Shown piece after piece: positions 27,146 through 35,861 of a stretch of 64,000 nt of DNA. The first letter of the stretch is position 1; every line of letters begins with the position of its first letter. This stretch comes from Pectobacterium actinidiae (lineage in GTDB: Bacteria > Pseudomonadota > Gammaproteobacteria > Enterobacterales > Enterobacteriaceae). The notes beneath the pieces were generated by a model that worked only from the letters and a program-made list of their open reading frames with translations, was not told the DNA's origin and made no database searches. The position numbers and the translations under genes were made by a program. The stretch covers positions 2,976,001-3,040,000 of the forward strand of contig NZ_JRMH01000001.1 of the NCBI RefSeq assembly GCF_000803315.1. The letters run 5' to 3'.

Positions 27146-27622
27146 CTAAATGGAAGGCTGTTGGCGGTAGGCCAGCGAGAAGACGTCGTAGAAATCAACG
27201 TCACCTTTCGTGCGTCGAATCTTCTCGATCCCCGTTTTTACGGCAGCTGGCACCTGCTCGTTGCGTAACAGTTTATCCAGCGTGTCCTGAGATACGTGAC
27301 GGATGGTAAACCACTCGCCGTTGTAGCAAACGCGTAAATCCAGCGTATCGATGTCTTCAAAACGATAGGTCGGGTTGATATCCACGGAGAGTGCCAGCGT
27401 CATCACCAGCAGGAAAACGGTAAAGCCGATCAGGTAGGACAAACCAAAATAAGGGGCATAAAAAAGGATAATTGCGACCGGCACGTAGCTCACCAGCATC
27501 GCGGCAAACAGATAGGGGTGAGACTGCATGAATTTGCGGCTAAAACGTATTTTATTGTCGCGTTTTTCTTCCCGATTAATACGTTCGATCTCTTCGGTCA
27601 GAAGGCGTTTTACTTCATCCAT
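27146..27622 (-). CDS. ylaC: YlaC-family inner-membrane protein
   Basis: 158-aa protein of unknown function with two predicted membrane spans near residues 38-80. Family features are plain: RLLTEEIERINREEKRDN at the N-terminus, then YRFEDIDTLDLRVCYNGEW, which is close to E. coli YlaC (YRYEDIDVLDFRVCYNGEW). ATG 27622 aligns with the E. coli start; in-frame ATGs at 27628 and 27634 are possible. Confidence 0.85.
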   Translation of the reverse strand: MDEVKRLLTEEIERINREEKRDNKIRFSRKFMQSHPYLFAAMLVSYVPVAIILFYAPYFGLSYLIGFTVFLLVMTLALSVDINPTYRFEDIDTLDLRVCYNGEWFTIRHVSQDTLDKLLRNEQVPAAVKTGIEKIRRTKGDVDFYDVFSLAYRQQPSI

Positions 27623-27779
27623 CGTCATCACCATCGTGCTTGAGGAATACAACACTGCTGGCATCGATTAGAACATAGCCACCTGAGAGATAACAGATAC
27701 AGTTTTCGACAGATTGGCTATAACAGTTTTCCGATTGCCAGGAAAGATTATCCCGGCAACCTTGATGACAAGACGGCAA

Positions 27780-28409
27780 TTAAGGAATAGCAGGCATCGT
27801 GAGATCGGGATCGATCAGATTGTAGATGTGATTGCCAAACACGGGTTGCTGCAACAGCTGATCAACCGCCAGCGCGACATCCCTACGTGACACCAATCCC
27901 AGCGTAGCAGCCCCCTGCGTCAGTTTTGCATTGTGCGTTGCGACCACGTCCAGCAGACCGCCGGGACGGACAATACAGTGATCCAACGTACTGCTTTGCA
28001 ACCAGCTTTCTGCCAACGATTTCTCACGTACCGCGAAGCCAAACGCGGCTCTGGCGCGTGGCGACAACAGCGGCCAGGTATCGCCGCAGCCCAGTGACGT
28101 CACCAGCAGCATGCGTTTGATGCCTGCCTGCTCTGCGCCATCGATCACCGTTCGGTGACCCTGATAATTTACCGTGCCGCCGCCCATTGTCGATACCACA
28201 ATGGCAGAAGGCCCCGCCACACGGCAGGCTTCCGCTACCGTTTCCGGGTCGCAGGCATCGCCTTCCACCACGGCTATACCCTGCTCACGCCAGTGTTTAG
28301 CCTGCTCAGGATTACGCAAGACGAGTACAACCGCCTGCTCGCACTCAATAGCGCGCTGTAATAAGCAGGCGCCGACCCCATTGCCTGCGCCGAAAAGTAA
28401 CCACGTCAT
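27780..28409 (-). CDS. chuY: ChuY-like NAD(P)-binding reductase (anaerobic haem degradation)
   Basis: 209-aa SDR-like protein with N-terminal nucleotide-binding motif LLFGAGNGVGACLLQ. ChuY in E. coli O157 reduces anaerobilin, the product of ChuW, with NAD(P)H. Its start overlaps the chuX stop (ATGA), and the gene order chuW-chuX-chuY is that of the O157 haem locus. The family (NAD(P)H-binding) is clear; the specific role rests on the neighbours. Confidence 0.83.
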   Translation of the reverse strand: MTWLLFGAGNGVGACLLQRAIECEQAVVLVLRNPEQAKHWREQGIAVVEGDACDPETVAEACRVAGPSAIVVSTMGGGTVNYQGHRTVIDGAEQAGIKRMLLVTSLGCGDTWPLLSPRARAAFGFAVREKSLAESWLQSSTLDHCIVRPGGLLDVVATHNAKLTQGAATLGLVSRRDVALAVDQLLQQPVFGNHIYNLIDPDLTMPAIP

Positions 28410-28906
28410 ACCTGCTCCGGTTGTAATTCACTCGCCAGCGCGCGGAACGCCTCAACCTGAGCGCTCAGCAGTTGGCGGTGGCTGTCTCGTCCAAGGAAAA
28501 TTTTAAACATCGCTGCACCGCTGGCATTAAAGAACACCACGGACGCCGTGTCCATCCCCATGAACTTACGCTCAATAAATGCAATATGCTGACAGCTCGT
28601 TGCACGGATATGACCGCTCAGGCCATTTTTACCGCGCAGGTTAAAATAACCGTGGCGGTGTGTACCGGTTGGCAGCTCGCTCTTGAATTCCAGAATCGCG
28701 TCTGCCGTGTGGCTGATGAGCGTCACTTCCCCCCAGGTCGCAATGGTGTCCCAGACCTGATCGAAACGATCGCCCGCCGCCAGCGTACGCTGTGCCGCAG
28801 GCAAGGCCTCAACGACAGCAAACAGCGACGTATTATACTTTCCGGCAATCTCTTCCAATGTGCCATCAGGGTTGGTTGCCAGTAATTCATTCAGTGTCAT
28901 GGTCAT
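28406..28906 (-). CDS. chuX: Haem utilisation cytosolic carrier protein ChuX/HutX
   Basis: 166-aa cytoplasmic haem-binding protein that handles haem during import and degradation. It carries the family core HRHGYFNLRGKNGLSGHI and HIAFIERKFMGMDTASVVFF, very close to E. coli O157 ChuX. ATG 28906 has GGAG at 8 bases. It lies 14 bases after chuW and overlaps chuY by 4 bases. Confidence 0.92.
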   Translation of the reverse strand: MTMTLNELLATNPDGTLEEIAGKYNTSLFAVVEALPAAQRTLAAGDRFDQVWDTIATWGEVTLISHTADAILEFKSELPTGTHRHGYFNLRGKNGLSGHIRATSCQHIAFIERKFMGMDTASVVFFNASGAAMFKIFLGRDSHRQLLSAQVEAFRALASELQPEQV

Positions 28907-28920
28907 CGTTGCGTCTCCGG

Positions 28921-30234
28921 TTAGTGCGCATGCTCTTCGGCATTAAGCTGGGGGATAATTTGTTGTAATGCCTGCATCAGGTTATTCGCCCAGAAGCGAC
29001 CATCGTTGGTCAGGCGCAGGCAGGTGGAATCGTCACAGGTCAATCCGGCCTGATGCCACTGGCTGAGCAACGGCTGAAGTTCACGGGCATGTCGAGTAAG
29101 TTGAGGAAGTTTGATACGACCGACTTCAATCCCCGCCTGAAGCTGATGCTGCCAGGGTCCGGTAGGGCTGGCTGGCGTCATCATCATGATCGGTTTTTGT
29201 CCCTGATCGATATGCTGATAGTAGCGCTCCAGGCTGCGTTCCATCATGTAGGCTTGCCCGTTGATATTGCCACCCGCACCGCTTCCCATTGCCAGGCAGT
29301 CCGCGCCTTGTTTAATCAGCAGATTGTACAAGTTGCGTTCACGCGTGGTGCGCGCCCAGTGACTGTTGCTAAGCTGGTGCCAGCCCGCATCGGCCAGAAA
29401 TGCCGCGCCAGTCCGGTAAAAATCACGACGGGCAACCACATCAGGCAGCGCGACGCGCTGGTTTTCGGCCGCTTTCGCCAGCGGTGTAGTCGGTAACAGA
29501 TTAAGCGCATACAGATCGACGCCGTCTAACGGTAAATCACTGACGATCGCCAGATCTTTTCGCCAGATTTCCGGTGTTTGGTCCGGCAGGCCGAACATCA
29601 GATCGCACACTACGGCGGCTCTGTCTCGCTCGCACAGGCGCTCAAGGAAGCGAATTGACTGCTGTTTATCCGACGTACGCGCCATACGCTGACGAATGCG
29701 GGTATCGAACGTCTGAATCCCAATGGAGAAGCGGTTCGCTCCCGCATCCAGACAGGCATCGATTCGATCATCATCAAAATCCATCGCCCGCCCTTCTACT
29801 GTGATTTCACAGTCCGGTGCCAGCGGCAGAGAGGTACGGATCGCGCGAATGATCTGTGACAGTTCATCAGCCGCCAGTGCCGTTGGCGTCCCCCCGCCAA
29901 AATATACCGCATGAATCGGCGCAGACTGATGCAACGGGCTGTCCGCTTCCATCGCCAATTCCTGCAACAGATAGCGGGTATAGGTCGCCGTGCTGTCATC
30001 ACGCAGTTTGTTTTGATAAAAGCCGCAGAACGTGCAGTGCGTGGCACAGAAAGGAATGTGCAGGTAGAGCAGACGCTTACGCGCAGGCACAGTCTGCTGC
30101 TTCAGCGTCTGCCAGCCGGCCGGAATCTGTTCTGGTGAAAGCGGCACATGGTTACGCCACGGCATTGCCATACGTCGGGCGCTAAAAGGCTGCTCACCGG
30201 GCTCGGCATAATACGGCGTCAAATCGATGTTCAT
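28921..30234 (-). CDS. chuW: Anaerobic haem-degrading radical SAM methyltransferase
   Basis: Radical SAM enzyme (HutW/ChuW family) that opens haem without oxygen and releases iron, 437 aa. The [4Fe-4S] motif CxxxCxxC is seen as FCATHCTFCGFYQN near residue 65; the HemN-like core continues YFGGGTPTAL. ATG 30234 (MNIDLTPYYAEPGEQPF) is preferred over a 7-residue extension. First gene of the operon, directly behind a Fur box. The haem receptor and ABC importer genes are not in the window. Confidence 0.92.
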   Translation of the reverse strand: MNIDLTPYYAEPGEQPFSARRMAMPWRNHVPLSPEQIPAGWQTLKQQTVPARKRLLYLHIPFCATHCTFCGFYQNKLRDDSTATYTRYLLQELAMEADSPLHQSAPIHAVYFGGGTPTALAADELSQIIRAIRTSLPLAPDCEITVEGRAMDFDDDRIDACLDAGANRFSIGIQTFDTRIRQRMARTSDKQQSIRFLERLCERDRAAVVCDLMFGLPDQTPEIWRKDLAIVSDLPLDGVDLYALNLLPTTPLAKAAENQRVALPDVVARRDFYRTGAAFLADAGWHQLSNSHWARTTRERNLYNLLIKQGADCLAMGSGAGGNINGQAYMMERSLERYYQHIDQGQKPIMMMTPASPTGPWQHQLQAGIEVGRIKLPQLTRHARELQPLLSQWHQAGLTCDDSTCLRLTNDGRFWANNLMQALQQIIPQLNAEEHAH

Positions 30235-30265
30235 TAACGGCCCCCAAATAATCAATAAAATAAAT

Positions 30266-30286
30266 TAAATGATAATTATTTTTATT
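30266..30286. promoter_or_regulatory. Fur box upstream of chuW
   Basis: TGATAATTATTTTTA (30270-30284) matches the 7-1-7 Fur pattern TGATAATNATTATCA at 13 of 15 positions, in an AT-rich stretch 36 bases before chuW. Iron repression of chuWXY is the natural reading. Confidence 0.78.
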
Positions 30287-30585
30287 TGGCAACGAGGAGA
30301 AAACGTAAATGAATGGGCTGAATTTGAATACAGAAAAATAGCGACAGGGATTAACAAACTGTTTTCTTTTGTGCAAACTGAAAATCATACCCAAAAACCA
30401 TACTGCTATTTTATTTCAGAGGGTTACGGTGCATCCTGCTTTGTTTTTTTAACAAGTAAGAAAAAAAAGCAGCGTTTATTAAAGTTCGTTAATTTGGGTA
30501 ATCAAGACAGGCAGGATCGGTGAATATTTACGTCCGATGAGATCGGCGAAAAGAAATAAAAGAGAATAGAGAGAACGAAAGAAAC
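30287..30585 (+). other. Intergenic region right of the Fur box, no confident gene
   Basis: An AGGAG ribosome site at 30295-30299 precedes ATG 30309, but that frame ends after 10 codons (MNGLNLNTEK). Another frame is open from 30269 to 30523 (84 codons) without a ribosome site and with no family that I recognise. It could be the decayed start of a Fur-controlled gene or an untranslated leader. Confidence 0.3.
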
Positions 30586-30630
30586 GAAAAATACCGACCT
30601 TCAGGCCATGATTTAGGCCTGAAGGTCGGT
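30586..30630 (-). terminator. Intrinsic terminator of ybiT
   Basis: Perfect 15-bp stem ACCGACCTTCAGGCC / GGCCTGAAGGTCGGT with an 8-base loop, followed on the minus strand by ATTTTTCG. It starts 7 bases after the ybiT stop. Confidence 0.92.
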
Positions 30631-30637
30631 ATAGAGA

Positions 30638-32230
30638 TTACTGAATACCCTGACTGCGCAGGTAATCTTCATAGTTACCGGTGAAATCGATCACTTTATT
30701 TGGCGTAATTTCCAGAATACGGGTCGCCAATGAGCTGACAAATTCACGGTCATGAGAGACGAACAGCAGCGTCCCTTCATACATTTCCAGCGCCATATTC
30801 AGCGATTCAATGGATTCCATATCAAGGTGGTTGGTCGGTTCATCCATCACCAGAATATTCGGACGCTGCATCATCAGCTTACCGAACAGCATGCGGCCTT
30901 TTTCACCACCGGATAACACCTTCACTTTCTTCTTGATATCGTCCTGGCTGAACAGCAAACGACCGAGTACGCTGCGCACGGCTTGCTCGTCGTCTTTTTC
31001 CTGTTTCCACTGGCTCATCCAGTCAAAAACGGTCAGCGTCTCATCGAATTCGTATTCGTGATCCTGCGCGTAGTAGCCAATTTTTGCGTTTTCAGACCAT
31101 TTCACCGTACCGCTATCCGGTTCGACATCACCGACCAGCGTTTTCAGCAGTGTCGATTTACCGATACCGTTGGCACCCAAAATAGCGACTTTTTCACCCA
31201 CTTCAACCATCAGACCCAGCTTGCTAAACAGCGGACCATTATCAAAACCTTTGCTCAACGCTTCAACTTCCAGCGCATTACGGAACAGTTTCTTATCCTG
31301 ATCAAAACGGATAAACGGGTTTTGACGACTGGACGCTTTCACTTCATCCAGCTGGATTTTATCGATCTGGCGCGCGCGTGATGTCGCCTGCTTGGATTTA
31401 GAGGCGTTGGCACTAAAGCGGCTGACGAACGACTGCAATTCGGAAATCTGTGCTTTCTTCTTGGCGTTATCGGACAGCAAACGTTCACGAGCCTGCGTCG
31501 CTGCCGTCATGTATTCATCATAGTTGCCGGGATAAATACGCAGCTCACCGTAGTCCAGATCCGCCATGTGCGTACAGACCATGTTCAGGAAGTGACGGTC
31601 ATGCGAGATGATGATCATGGTGCTGTTACGCTCGTTCAGCACCTGCTCCAGCCAGCGGATCGTATCGATATCCAGGTTGTTGGTCGGTTCGTCGAGCAGC
31701 AGGATATCGGGATCGGCAAACAGCGCCTGCGCCAGCAGGACACGCAGTTTCCAACCAGGAGCAATTTCACTCATCAAGCCATAATGCTGCTCAACGGGAA
31801 TCCCCACGCCCAGCAACAGTTCGCCCGCGCGTGATTCTGCGCTGTAGCCATCCATCTCACCGTATTGCACTTCCAGATCGGCAACTTTATAGCCGTCGGC
31901 TTCACTCATTTCAGCCAATGAATAGATACGATCGCGCTCTTCTTTTACCGCCCACAGCTCACCGTGGCCCATGATAACGGTATCCAGCACGCTGTATTTT
32001 TCAAAAGCGAACTGATCCTGACGCAGTTTACCCAAACGTTCATTAGGATCGAGGAAGACGTTACCGCCGCTCGGCACCAGATCGCCGCCGAGAATCTTCA
32101 TGAATGTGGATTTACCGCAGCCATTCGCGCCAATCAAACCGTAACGGTTACCACCGCCAAATTTAACGGAAATGTTTTCAAACAACGGCTTGCTGCCGAA
32201 CTGCATGGTGATATTGTTGGTACTTAACAC
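30638..32230 (-). CDS. ybiT: ABC-F family ATPase YbiT
   Basis: Ribosome-associated ABC-F protein with two ATPase domains and no membrane part. Walker A motifs are GANGCGKST near residue 37 and GANGIGKST near residue 355; Walker [12 protein letters not shown] and [11 protein letters not shown]; signature LSGGEKGRM. The linker between them is rich in K/R ([18 protein letters not shown]). The GTG start at 32230 gives 530 aa, the E. coli YbiT length, and begins in register with its MLVSSNVTMQFG. A further ~100 codons upstream are open but have no homology and run into the promoter gap before phzF. Confidence 0.92.
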   Translation of the reverse strand: MLSTNNITMQFGSKPLFENISVKFGGGNRYGLIGANGCGKSTFMKILGGDLVPSGGNVFLDPNERLGKLRQDQFAFEKYSVLDTVIMGHGELWAVKEERDRIYSLAEMSEADGYKVADLEVQYGEMDGYSAESRAGELLLGVGIPVEQHYGLMSEIAPGWKLRVLLAQALFADPDILLLDEPTNNLDIDTIRWLEQVLNERNSTMIIISHDRHFLNMVCTHMADLDYGELRIYPGNYDEYMTAATQARERLLSDNAKKKAQISELQSFVSRFSANASKSKQATSRARQIDKIQLDEVKASSRQNPFIRFDQDKKLFRNALEVEALSKGFDNGPLFSKLGLMVEVGEKVAILGANGIGKSTLLKTLVGDVEPDSGTVKWSENAKIGYYAQDHEYEFDETLTVFDWMSQWKQEKDDEQAVRSVLGRLLFSQDDIKKKVKVLSGGEKGRMLFGKLMMQRPNILVMDEPTNHLDMESIESLNMALEMYEGTLLFVSHDREFVSSLATRILEITPNKVIDFTGNYEDYLRSQGIQ

Positions 32231-32347
32231 AGCACTTATACTCGAGTCGGAATGTGATTTGGCGCGCATTATGCCACAAGCGCGCGATAGGGTCGCGGTT
32301 AGTTTTGAGTAATATTTAAGCGATAGCGCATACAGGAGAGAAATGCG

Positions 32348-33244
32348 ATGCCTATAGTACGTCGTTTCAAGCAGGTCGACGTTTTCACCCAGCAGCCTTT
32401 TAAGGGCAATCCACTTGCTGTCATTATGGAGGCAAATGGGCTGACCGATGCGCAAATGCAGGATATCGCGCGTTGGACAAACCTGTCGGAAACCACGTTT
32501 GTCCTGTCTGCCACCGATCCTCTGGCGGATTACCACGTACGTATTTTTACGCCAGAATCAGAAATGCCCTTTGCCGGACACCCTACGCTAGGCACCGCAC
32601 ATGCTTTGCTGGAAGAAGGATTACGTCCTAAATCGCCGGGTCAGCTAGTGCAACAATGTGGTGTTGGCTTAGTACCGATCAATATCAATGATGATGGGAG
32701 CCTGGCTTTTCACGCGCCGCAGGCTACCATCATTCCATTCAGCGACGAACACACGCCGCTGCTGGAAAAAACGCTGGGCATTACTGGCGTTGGTTCTGCC
32801 TGTATCGATAAACGCTACCCGCCAGCCGCTGTACACATGGGCATTCGCTGGCTTGTGATTCGGGTAGACAGTGCTGACACCTGCCTGAAAACTATACCGG
32901 ATGCAGAAGCGCTCTCCGCCGTGCAAAACCTCAGTCAGACCAACGGCATCGCCATCTATGGCCCGCATAATAACGGGACACCGGCCGATTACGAGGTTCG
33001 CGCGTTTTATATTGAACGTGGCTATCTTAAAGAAGATCCCGTGACGGGCAGCGCCAATGCCTGTCTGGCGGCATTACTTCGCCAACAGCACTCCACAAAT
33101 ACGGTCACTGCGCCACTCAGCTACCTTGCGCGACAAGGCACAATGCTGCAACGCGATGGCCGTGTTACCGTCACTTATCTGAACGATGAACCGTGGATCG
33201 GCGGGCACAGCGTCACGATCGTTGACGGCACATTGCAGCGTTAA
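32348..33244 (+). CDS. PhzF-family isomerase-like protein
   Basis: 298-aa protein with the two-lobed diaminopimelate-epimerase-like fold of the PhzF/YddE family. It begins [20 protein letters not shown], has the catalytic glutamate in [10 protein letters not shown] (near residue 48), the [18 protein letters not shown] strand and the C-terminal [14 protein letters not shown] loop. Most family members have no known substrate, and there is no phenazine cluster here. ybiT is divergent across 117 bases; the GNAT gene follows after 14. Confidence 0.88.
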   Translation: MPIVRRFKQVDVFTQQPFKGNPLAVIMEANGLTDAQMQDIARWTNLSETTFVLSATDPLADYHVRIFTPESEMPFAGHPTLGTAHALLEEGLRPKSPGQLVQQCGVGLVPININDDGSLAFHAPQATIIPFSDEHTPLLEKTLGITGVGSACIDKRYPPAAVHMGIRWLVIRVDSADTCLKTIPDAEALSAVQNLSQTNGIAIYGPHNNGTPADYEVRAFYIERGYLKEDPVTGSANACLAALLRQQHSTNTVTAPLSYLARQGTMLQRDGRVTVTYLNDEPWIGGHSVTIVDGTLQR

Positions 33245-33258
33245 CAGGGAGAGAGTTT

Positions 33259-33804
33259 ATGGAAACGTTATCTGTAGATGCGCTATACGAATTAAAGCCT
33301 CTGCCCCACTTGCGTCTGACGATACAAGAAGAGAACGACGCCGACGCGCTCTTTTCCCTGATTCAGCAGGAAAAAGTACGCTTGCGGCGGACGTTACCGT
33401 GGCCAGATTCCGTCAAAACCGTCGATGACACGCGTGAAACCATTCGCGCCAACAGAAAGGCATTCTTCGACAAAACAGCCGCCGTGTACGTTATACGCTG
33501 GGACGATGCTCTGGCGGGCATTGTCTCCTTCAACACGATTCAGGATAAAGAAGGCGTCATCGGTTATTGGATCGCCGAAGCCTTTGAAGGCAAAGGCATC
33601 GTTTCTCAGGCTGTCAGCACGCTGATAACGGCCTATACCGATGCGAGCCTCGTTGAACGCAGTGTCATCAGAGCGTCAACCGCCAACACGCGTAGCAACG
33701 CTGTCGCTCAACGACTTGGTTTTCGCTTTCACCATACGGAAAAAGATGCTGAGCAGATTGGCGAGAGGTGGTTCGATCACAATATTTATCGCTATCCTGC
33801 CTGA
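33259..33804 (+). CDS. GNAT acetyltransferase (RimL/RimJ-like)
   Basis: 181-aa N-acetyltransferase of the Acetyltransf_3 group. It begins with LPHLRLTIQEENDADALFSL, has VIGYWIAEAFEGKGIVSQAV (acetyl-CoA loop region) and ends ANTRSNAVAQRLGFRF, the motif B signature. The layout matches ribosomal-protein-serine acetyltransferases, but the substrate cannot be fixed. It is co-oriented and close to the PhzF gene, so probably in one transcript, ended by the hairpin at 33830. Confidence 0.85.
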   Translation: METLSVDALYELKPLPHLRLTIQEENDADALFSLIQQEKVRLRRTLPWPDSVKTVDDTRETIRANRKAFFDKTAAVYVIRWDDALAGIVSFNTIQDKEGVIGYWIAEAFEGKGIVSQAVSTLITAYTDASLVERSVIRASTANTRSNAVAQRLGFRFHHTEKDAEQIGERWFDHNIYRYPA

Positions 33805-33829
33805 TATTACTCCACATACCCTCCATCAC

Positions 33830-33870
33830 CTGATGCGCTGCCTTTCCGGCTACGCATCAGATTCTTTCTC
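33830..33870 (+). terminator. Probable terminator after the GNAT gene
   Basis: CTGATGCG pairs with CGCATCAG over a 15-base loop, followed by ATTCTTTCTCTTC. It sits 26 bases past the GNAT stop. Confidence 0.6.
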
Positions 33871-33907
33871 TTCACGACGTATTTCATTTGCCACCTCGTT
33901 ATATTTT

Positions 33908-33923
33908 TGTGACTAACATCACA
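33908..33923 (+). promoter_or_regulatory. CRP site 1
   Basis: TGTGACTAACATCACA is a perfect TGTGA-N6-TCACA palindrome. It lies about 100 bases ahead of the 32-residue ORF and 465 ahead of treB. Confidence 0.85.
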
Positions 33924-33964
33924 AAAATGTTGAAATCCAATTTCATCTTCGCTACCATCAAAAA

Positions 33965-33980
33965 CGTGATGAATATCACA
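33965..33980 (+). promoter_or_regulatory. CRP site 2
   Basis: CGTGATGAATATCACA differs from TGTGA-N6-TCACA at one base. It lies 57 bases after the first site and 30 bases before the small ORF; in that position it may overlap the promoter. Confidence 0.75.
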
Positions 33981-34009
33981 CTTAACTAACCCGTTAGAGG
34001 AGACTGCTA

Positions 34010-34108
34010 ATGAAAACGATGCGTAGAATCAGCAAATTCTTTAAAAGAATGGGAGATGTTTATGTCAGTTACTGTGAACGTATTGGGTCAATCATCAGCC
34101 CGTTCTGA
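34010..34108 (+). CDS. 32-residue basic small protein behind two CRP sites
   Basis: ORF with a strong ribosome site (GAGGAGA, 6-7 bases before ATG), encoding MKTMRRISKFFKRMGDVYV... and ending IGSIISPF. The first half is basic and amphipathic (K2, R5, R6, K9, K12, R13), the second half mildly hydrophobic, suggesting peripheral membrane association. A terminator follows at once, so a ~150-nt transcript with a single small ORF is expected. The type recalls the CRP-controlled AzuC/AzuR dual-function RNA of E. coli, but I see no clear homology. Function unknown. It lies just ahead of treBC. Confidence 0.7.
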   Translation: MKTMRRISKFFKRMGDVYVSYCERIGSIISPF

Positions 34109-34129
34109 TTGTGATATAAACAATCTCTG

Positions 34130-34161
34130 AAGCCGCCTTCTCATAGGCGGCTTTTGTTTTT
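34130..34161 (+). terminator. Intrinsic terminator after the 32-residue ORF
   Basis: AGCCGCC (34131-34137) pairs with GGCGGCT (34146-34152), followed by TTTGTTTTTC. It lies 23 bases after the ORF stop and would separate its transcript from treB. Confidence 0.88.
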
Positions 34162-34208
34162 CTGCCGCTTCTACAGGTTTCATTCATCCCCCTTCCTCTT
34201 TTGTCTAC

Positions 34209-34372
34209 CTGCACGTTATAGATTTGTGCAGCACAGCGCATGCCTGAACATTCTCTTTAAAAAACAGCTCAATGCGTTTTCCTTTCACAGCAAAACCATC
34301 ATTAACAGACTATGCTTTTCTGTACTTGCTTCGCGTCCCCGACGTCTGCGCTAAAAGATAAAAGGACTGACT
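34209..34372 (+). other. treB upstream region
   Basis: The 211-base stretch before treB has a short hairpin CTGCAC (34209-34214) / GTGCAG (34226-34231) but no TreR operator that I can recognise and no treR gene. A promoter is not obvious by eye. An AAAGGA ribosome site precedes treB. Confidence 0.4.
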
Positions 34373-35791
34373 ATGAGTAAAGTAAAACAACAGGATATTG
34401 ATCGTCTGATCGAACTGGTCGGCGGGCGTGAGAATATCGCGGCTGTCACGCACTGCATCACCCGTCTCCGGTTCGTCTTGCACGACGCATCCAAAGCCCA
34501 TCCGAAGAACATCGAAGAGCTGCGTATTGTCAAAGGGTGCTTCACGAATGCCGGACAATTTCAGGTCGTGATTGGCACTGATGTGGATGAGTACTATAAA
34601 GCGTTGCTCGCCACCACGGGAAAAGGCGAAATCAATAAGGAAGAAGCCAAAGTCGTTGCCCGACAGAATATGAGCTGGTTCGAGCGCAGCATTTCACATT
34701 TTGCCGAGATCTTTTTTCCGCTGCTCCCTGCACTCATCAGCGGGGGATTGATCCTCGGCGCCCGTAACGTAATTGGCGATATTCCAATGCGCGACGGGCA
34801 AACGCTGGTACAACTCTACCCGACCTGGCAAACCATCTACGATTTCCTCTGGCTGCTGGGTGAAGCCATCTTCTTCTATCTTCCCGTTGCCGTTTGCTGG
34901 TCAACTGTACGCAAAATGGGCGGCACGCCGATCCTTGGCATCGTGCTCGGTATCACACTGGTATCGCCACAACTCATGAACGCCTACCTCATCGGTCAGC
35001 AAACGCCTGAGGTGTGGAATTTCGGCTGGTTCACGATCGAAAAGATAGGCTATCAGGCACAGGTCATTCCGTCCGTCTTAGCCGGGATGGCGCTGGCACT
35101 GATCGAAACGCGGCTGAAGAGAATCGTGCCGGATTACCTCTATCTGGTGGTCGTGCCTGTAACCTCACTCATTTTGGCCGTTTTCCTGGCACATACGTTG
35201 ATTGGTCCGTTTGGTCGTATGATTGGTGATGGCGTCGCCTGGGCGGTTAAGGCGGTCATGACAGGCAGCTTCGCCCCCGTTGGTGCCGCGCTGTTTGGCT
35301 TCCTGTATGCGCCGTTAGTCATCACGGGCGTGCACCAAACAACGTTAGCGATTGATATGCAGATGATTCAAAGCATGGGCGGCACCCCCGTCTGGCCACT
35401 CATCGCACTGTCCAACATTGCGCAGGCAGCTGCCGTTGTCGGGGTGATCCTCGTCAGCCGGAAAACCAACGAACGTGAAATTTCTGTCCCAGCGGCGATT
35501 TCCGCCTTTCTGGGTGTGACCGAACCCGCGATGTACGGTATCAACCTGAAATATCGCTTTCCGATGCTGTGCGCCATGATTGGCTCTGCTGCCGCCGCGC
35601 TCATTTGCGGCCTCTACGGCGTAACGGCAAATGGTATTGGCGTAGGTGGATTACCGGGCATTCTCTCCATCAAACCACAGTTTTGGGGAGTCTTCGCCCT
35701 TGCTATGCTGGTCGCCGCCGTCATTCCGATGGTATTGACATCGCTGGTCTATAAACGCAAAAGTCGCAATGGCACGCTCGACCCTGCATAG
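34373..35791 (+). CDS. treB: Trehalose-specific PTS transporter EIIBC
   Basis: Membrane permease that imports and phosphorylates trehalose to trehalose-6-phosphate, using phosphate from EIIA-Glc. 472 aa, almost the length of E. coli TreB (473) and very similar throughout. The EIIB domain is residues 1-85 with phospho-cysteine 27 in THCITRLRF; EIIC follows with about ten spans and the conserved GVHQTTLAIDMQMI loop. No EIIA domain, as in E. coli. It is the first gene of treBC; unlike E. coli, treR is not upstream. Confidence 0.95.
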   Translation: MSKVKQQDIDRLIELVGGRENIAAVTHCITRLRFVLHDASKAHPKNIEELRIVKGCFTNAGQFQVVIGTDVDEYYKALLATTGKGEINKEEAKVVARQNMSWFERSISHFAEIFFPLLPALISGGLILGARNVIGDIPMRDGQTLVQLYPTWQTIYDFLWLLGEAIFFYLPVAVCWSTVRKMGGTPILGIVLGITLVSPQLMNAYLIGQQTPEVWNFGWFTIEKIGYQAQVIPSVLAGMALALIETRLKRIVPDYLYLVVVPVTSLILAVFLAHTLIGPFGRMIGDGVAWAVKAVMTGSFAPVGAALFGFLYAPLVITGVHQTTLAIDMQMIQSMGGTPVWPLIALSNIAQAAAVVGVILVSRKTNEREISVPAAISAFLGVTEPAMYGINLKYRFPMLCAMIGSAAAALICGLYGVTANGIGVGGLPGILSIKPQFWGVFALAMLVAAVIPMVLTSLVYKRKSRNGTLDPA

Positions 35792-35820
35792 CATTGACAT
35801 ATAATTATTATCTCAACTCA

Positions 35821-35838
35821 GGCCGTGCAAGCACGGCC
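35821..35838 (+). other. Hairpin between treB and treC
   Basis: GGCCGTGC-AA-GCACGGCC is a perfect palindrome in the 70-base gap. Without a T-run it is more likely an mRNA-stability or partial attenuation element than a terminator. Confidence 0.6.
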
Positions 35839-35861
35839 CACTGTTATAAAGGAGCGACCTC

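Noticed and set aside
32231..32536. About 100-residue N-terminal extension of YbiT
   Set aside because: It overlaps the promoter gap and the start of phzF, and the GTG at 32230 gives the exact family length.
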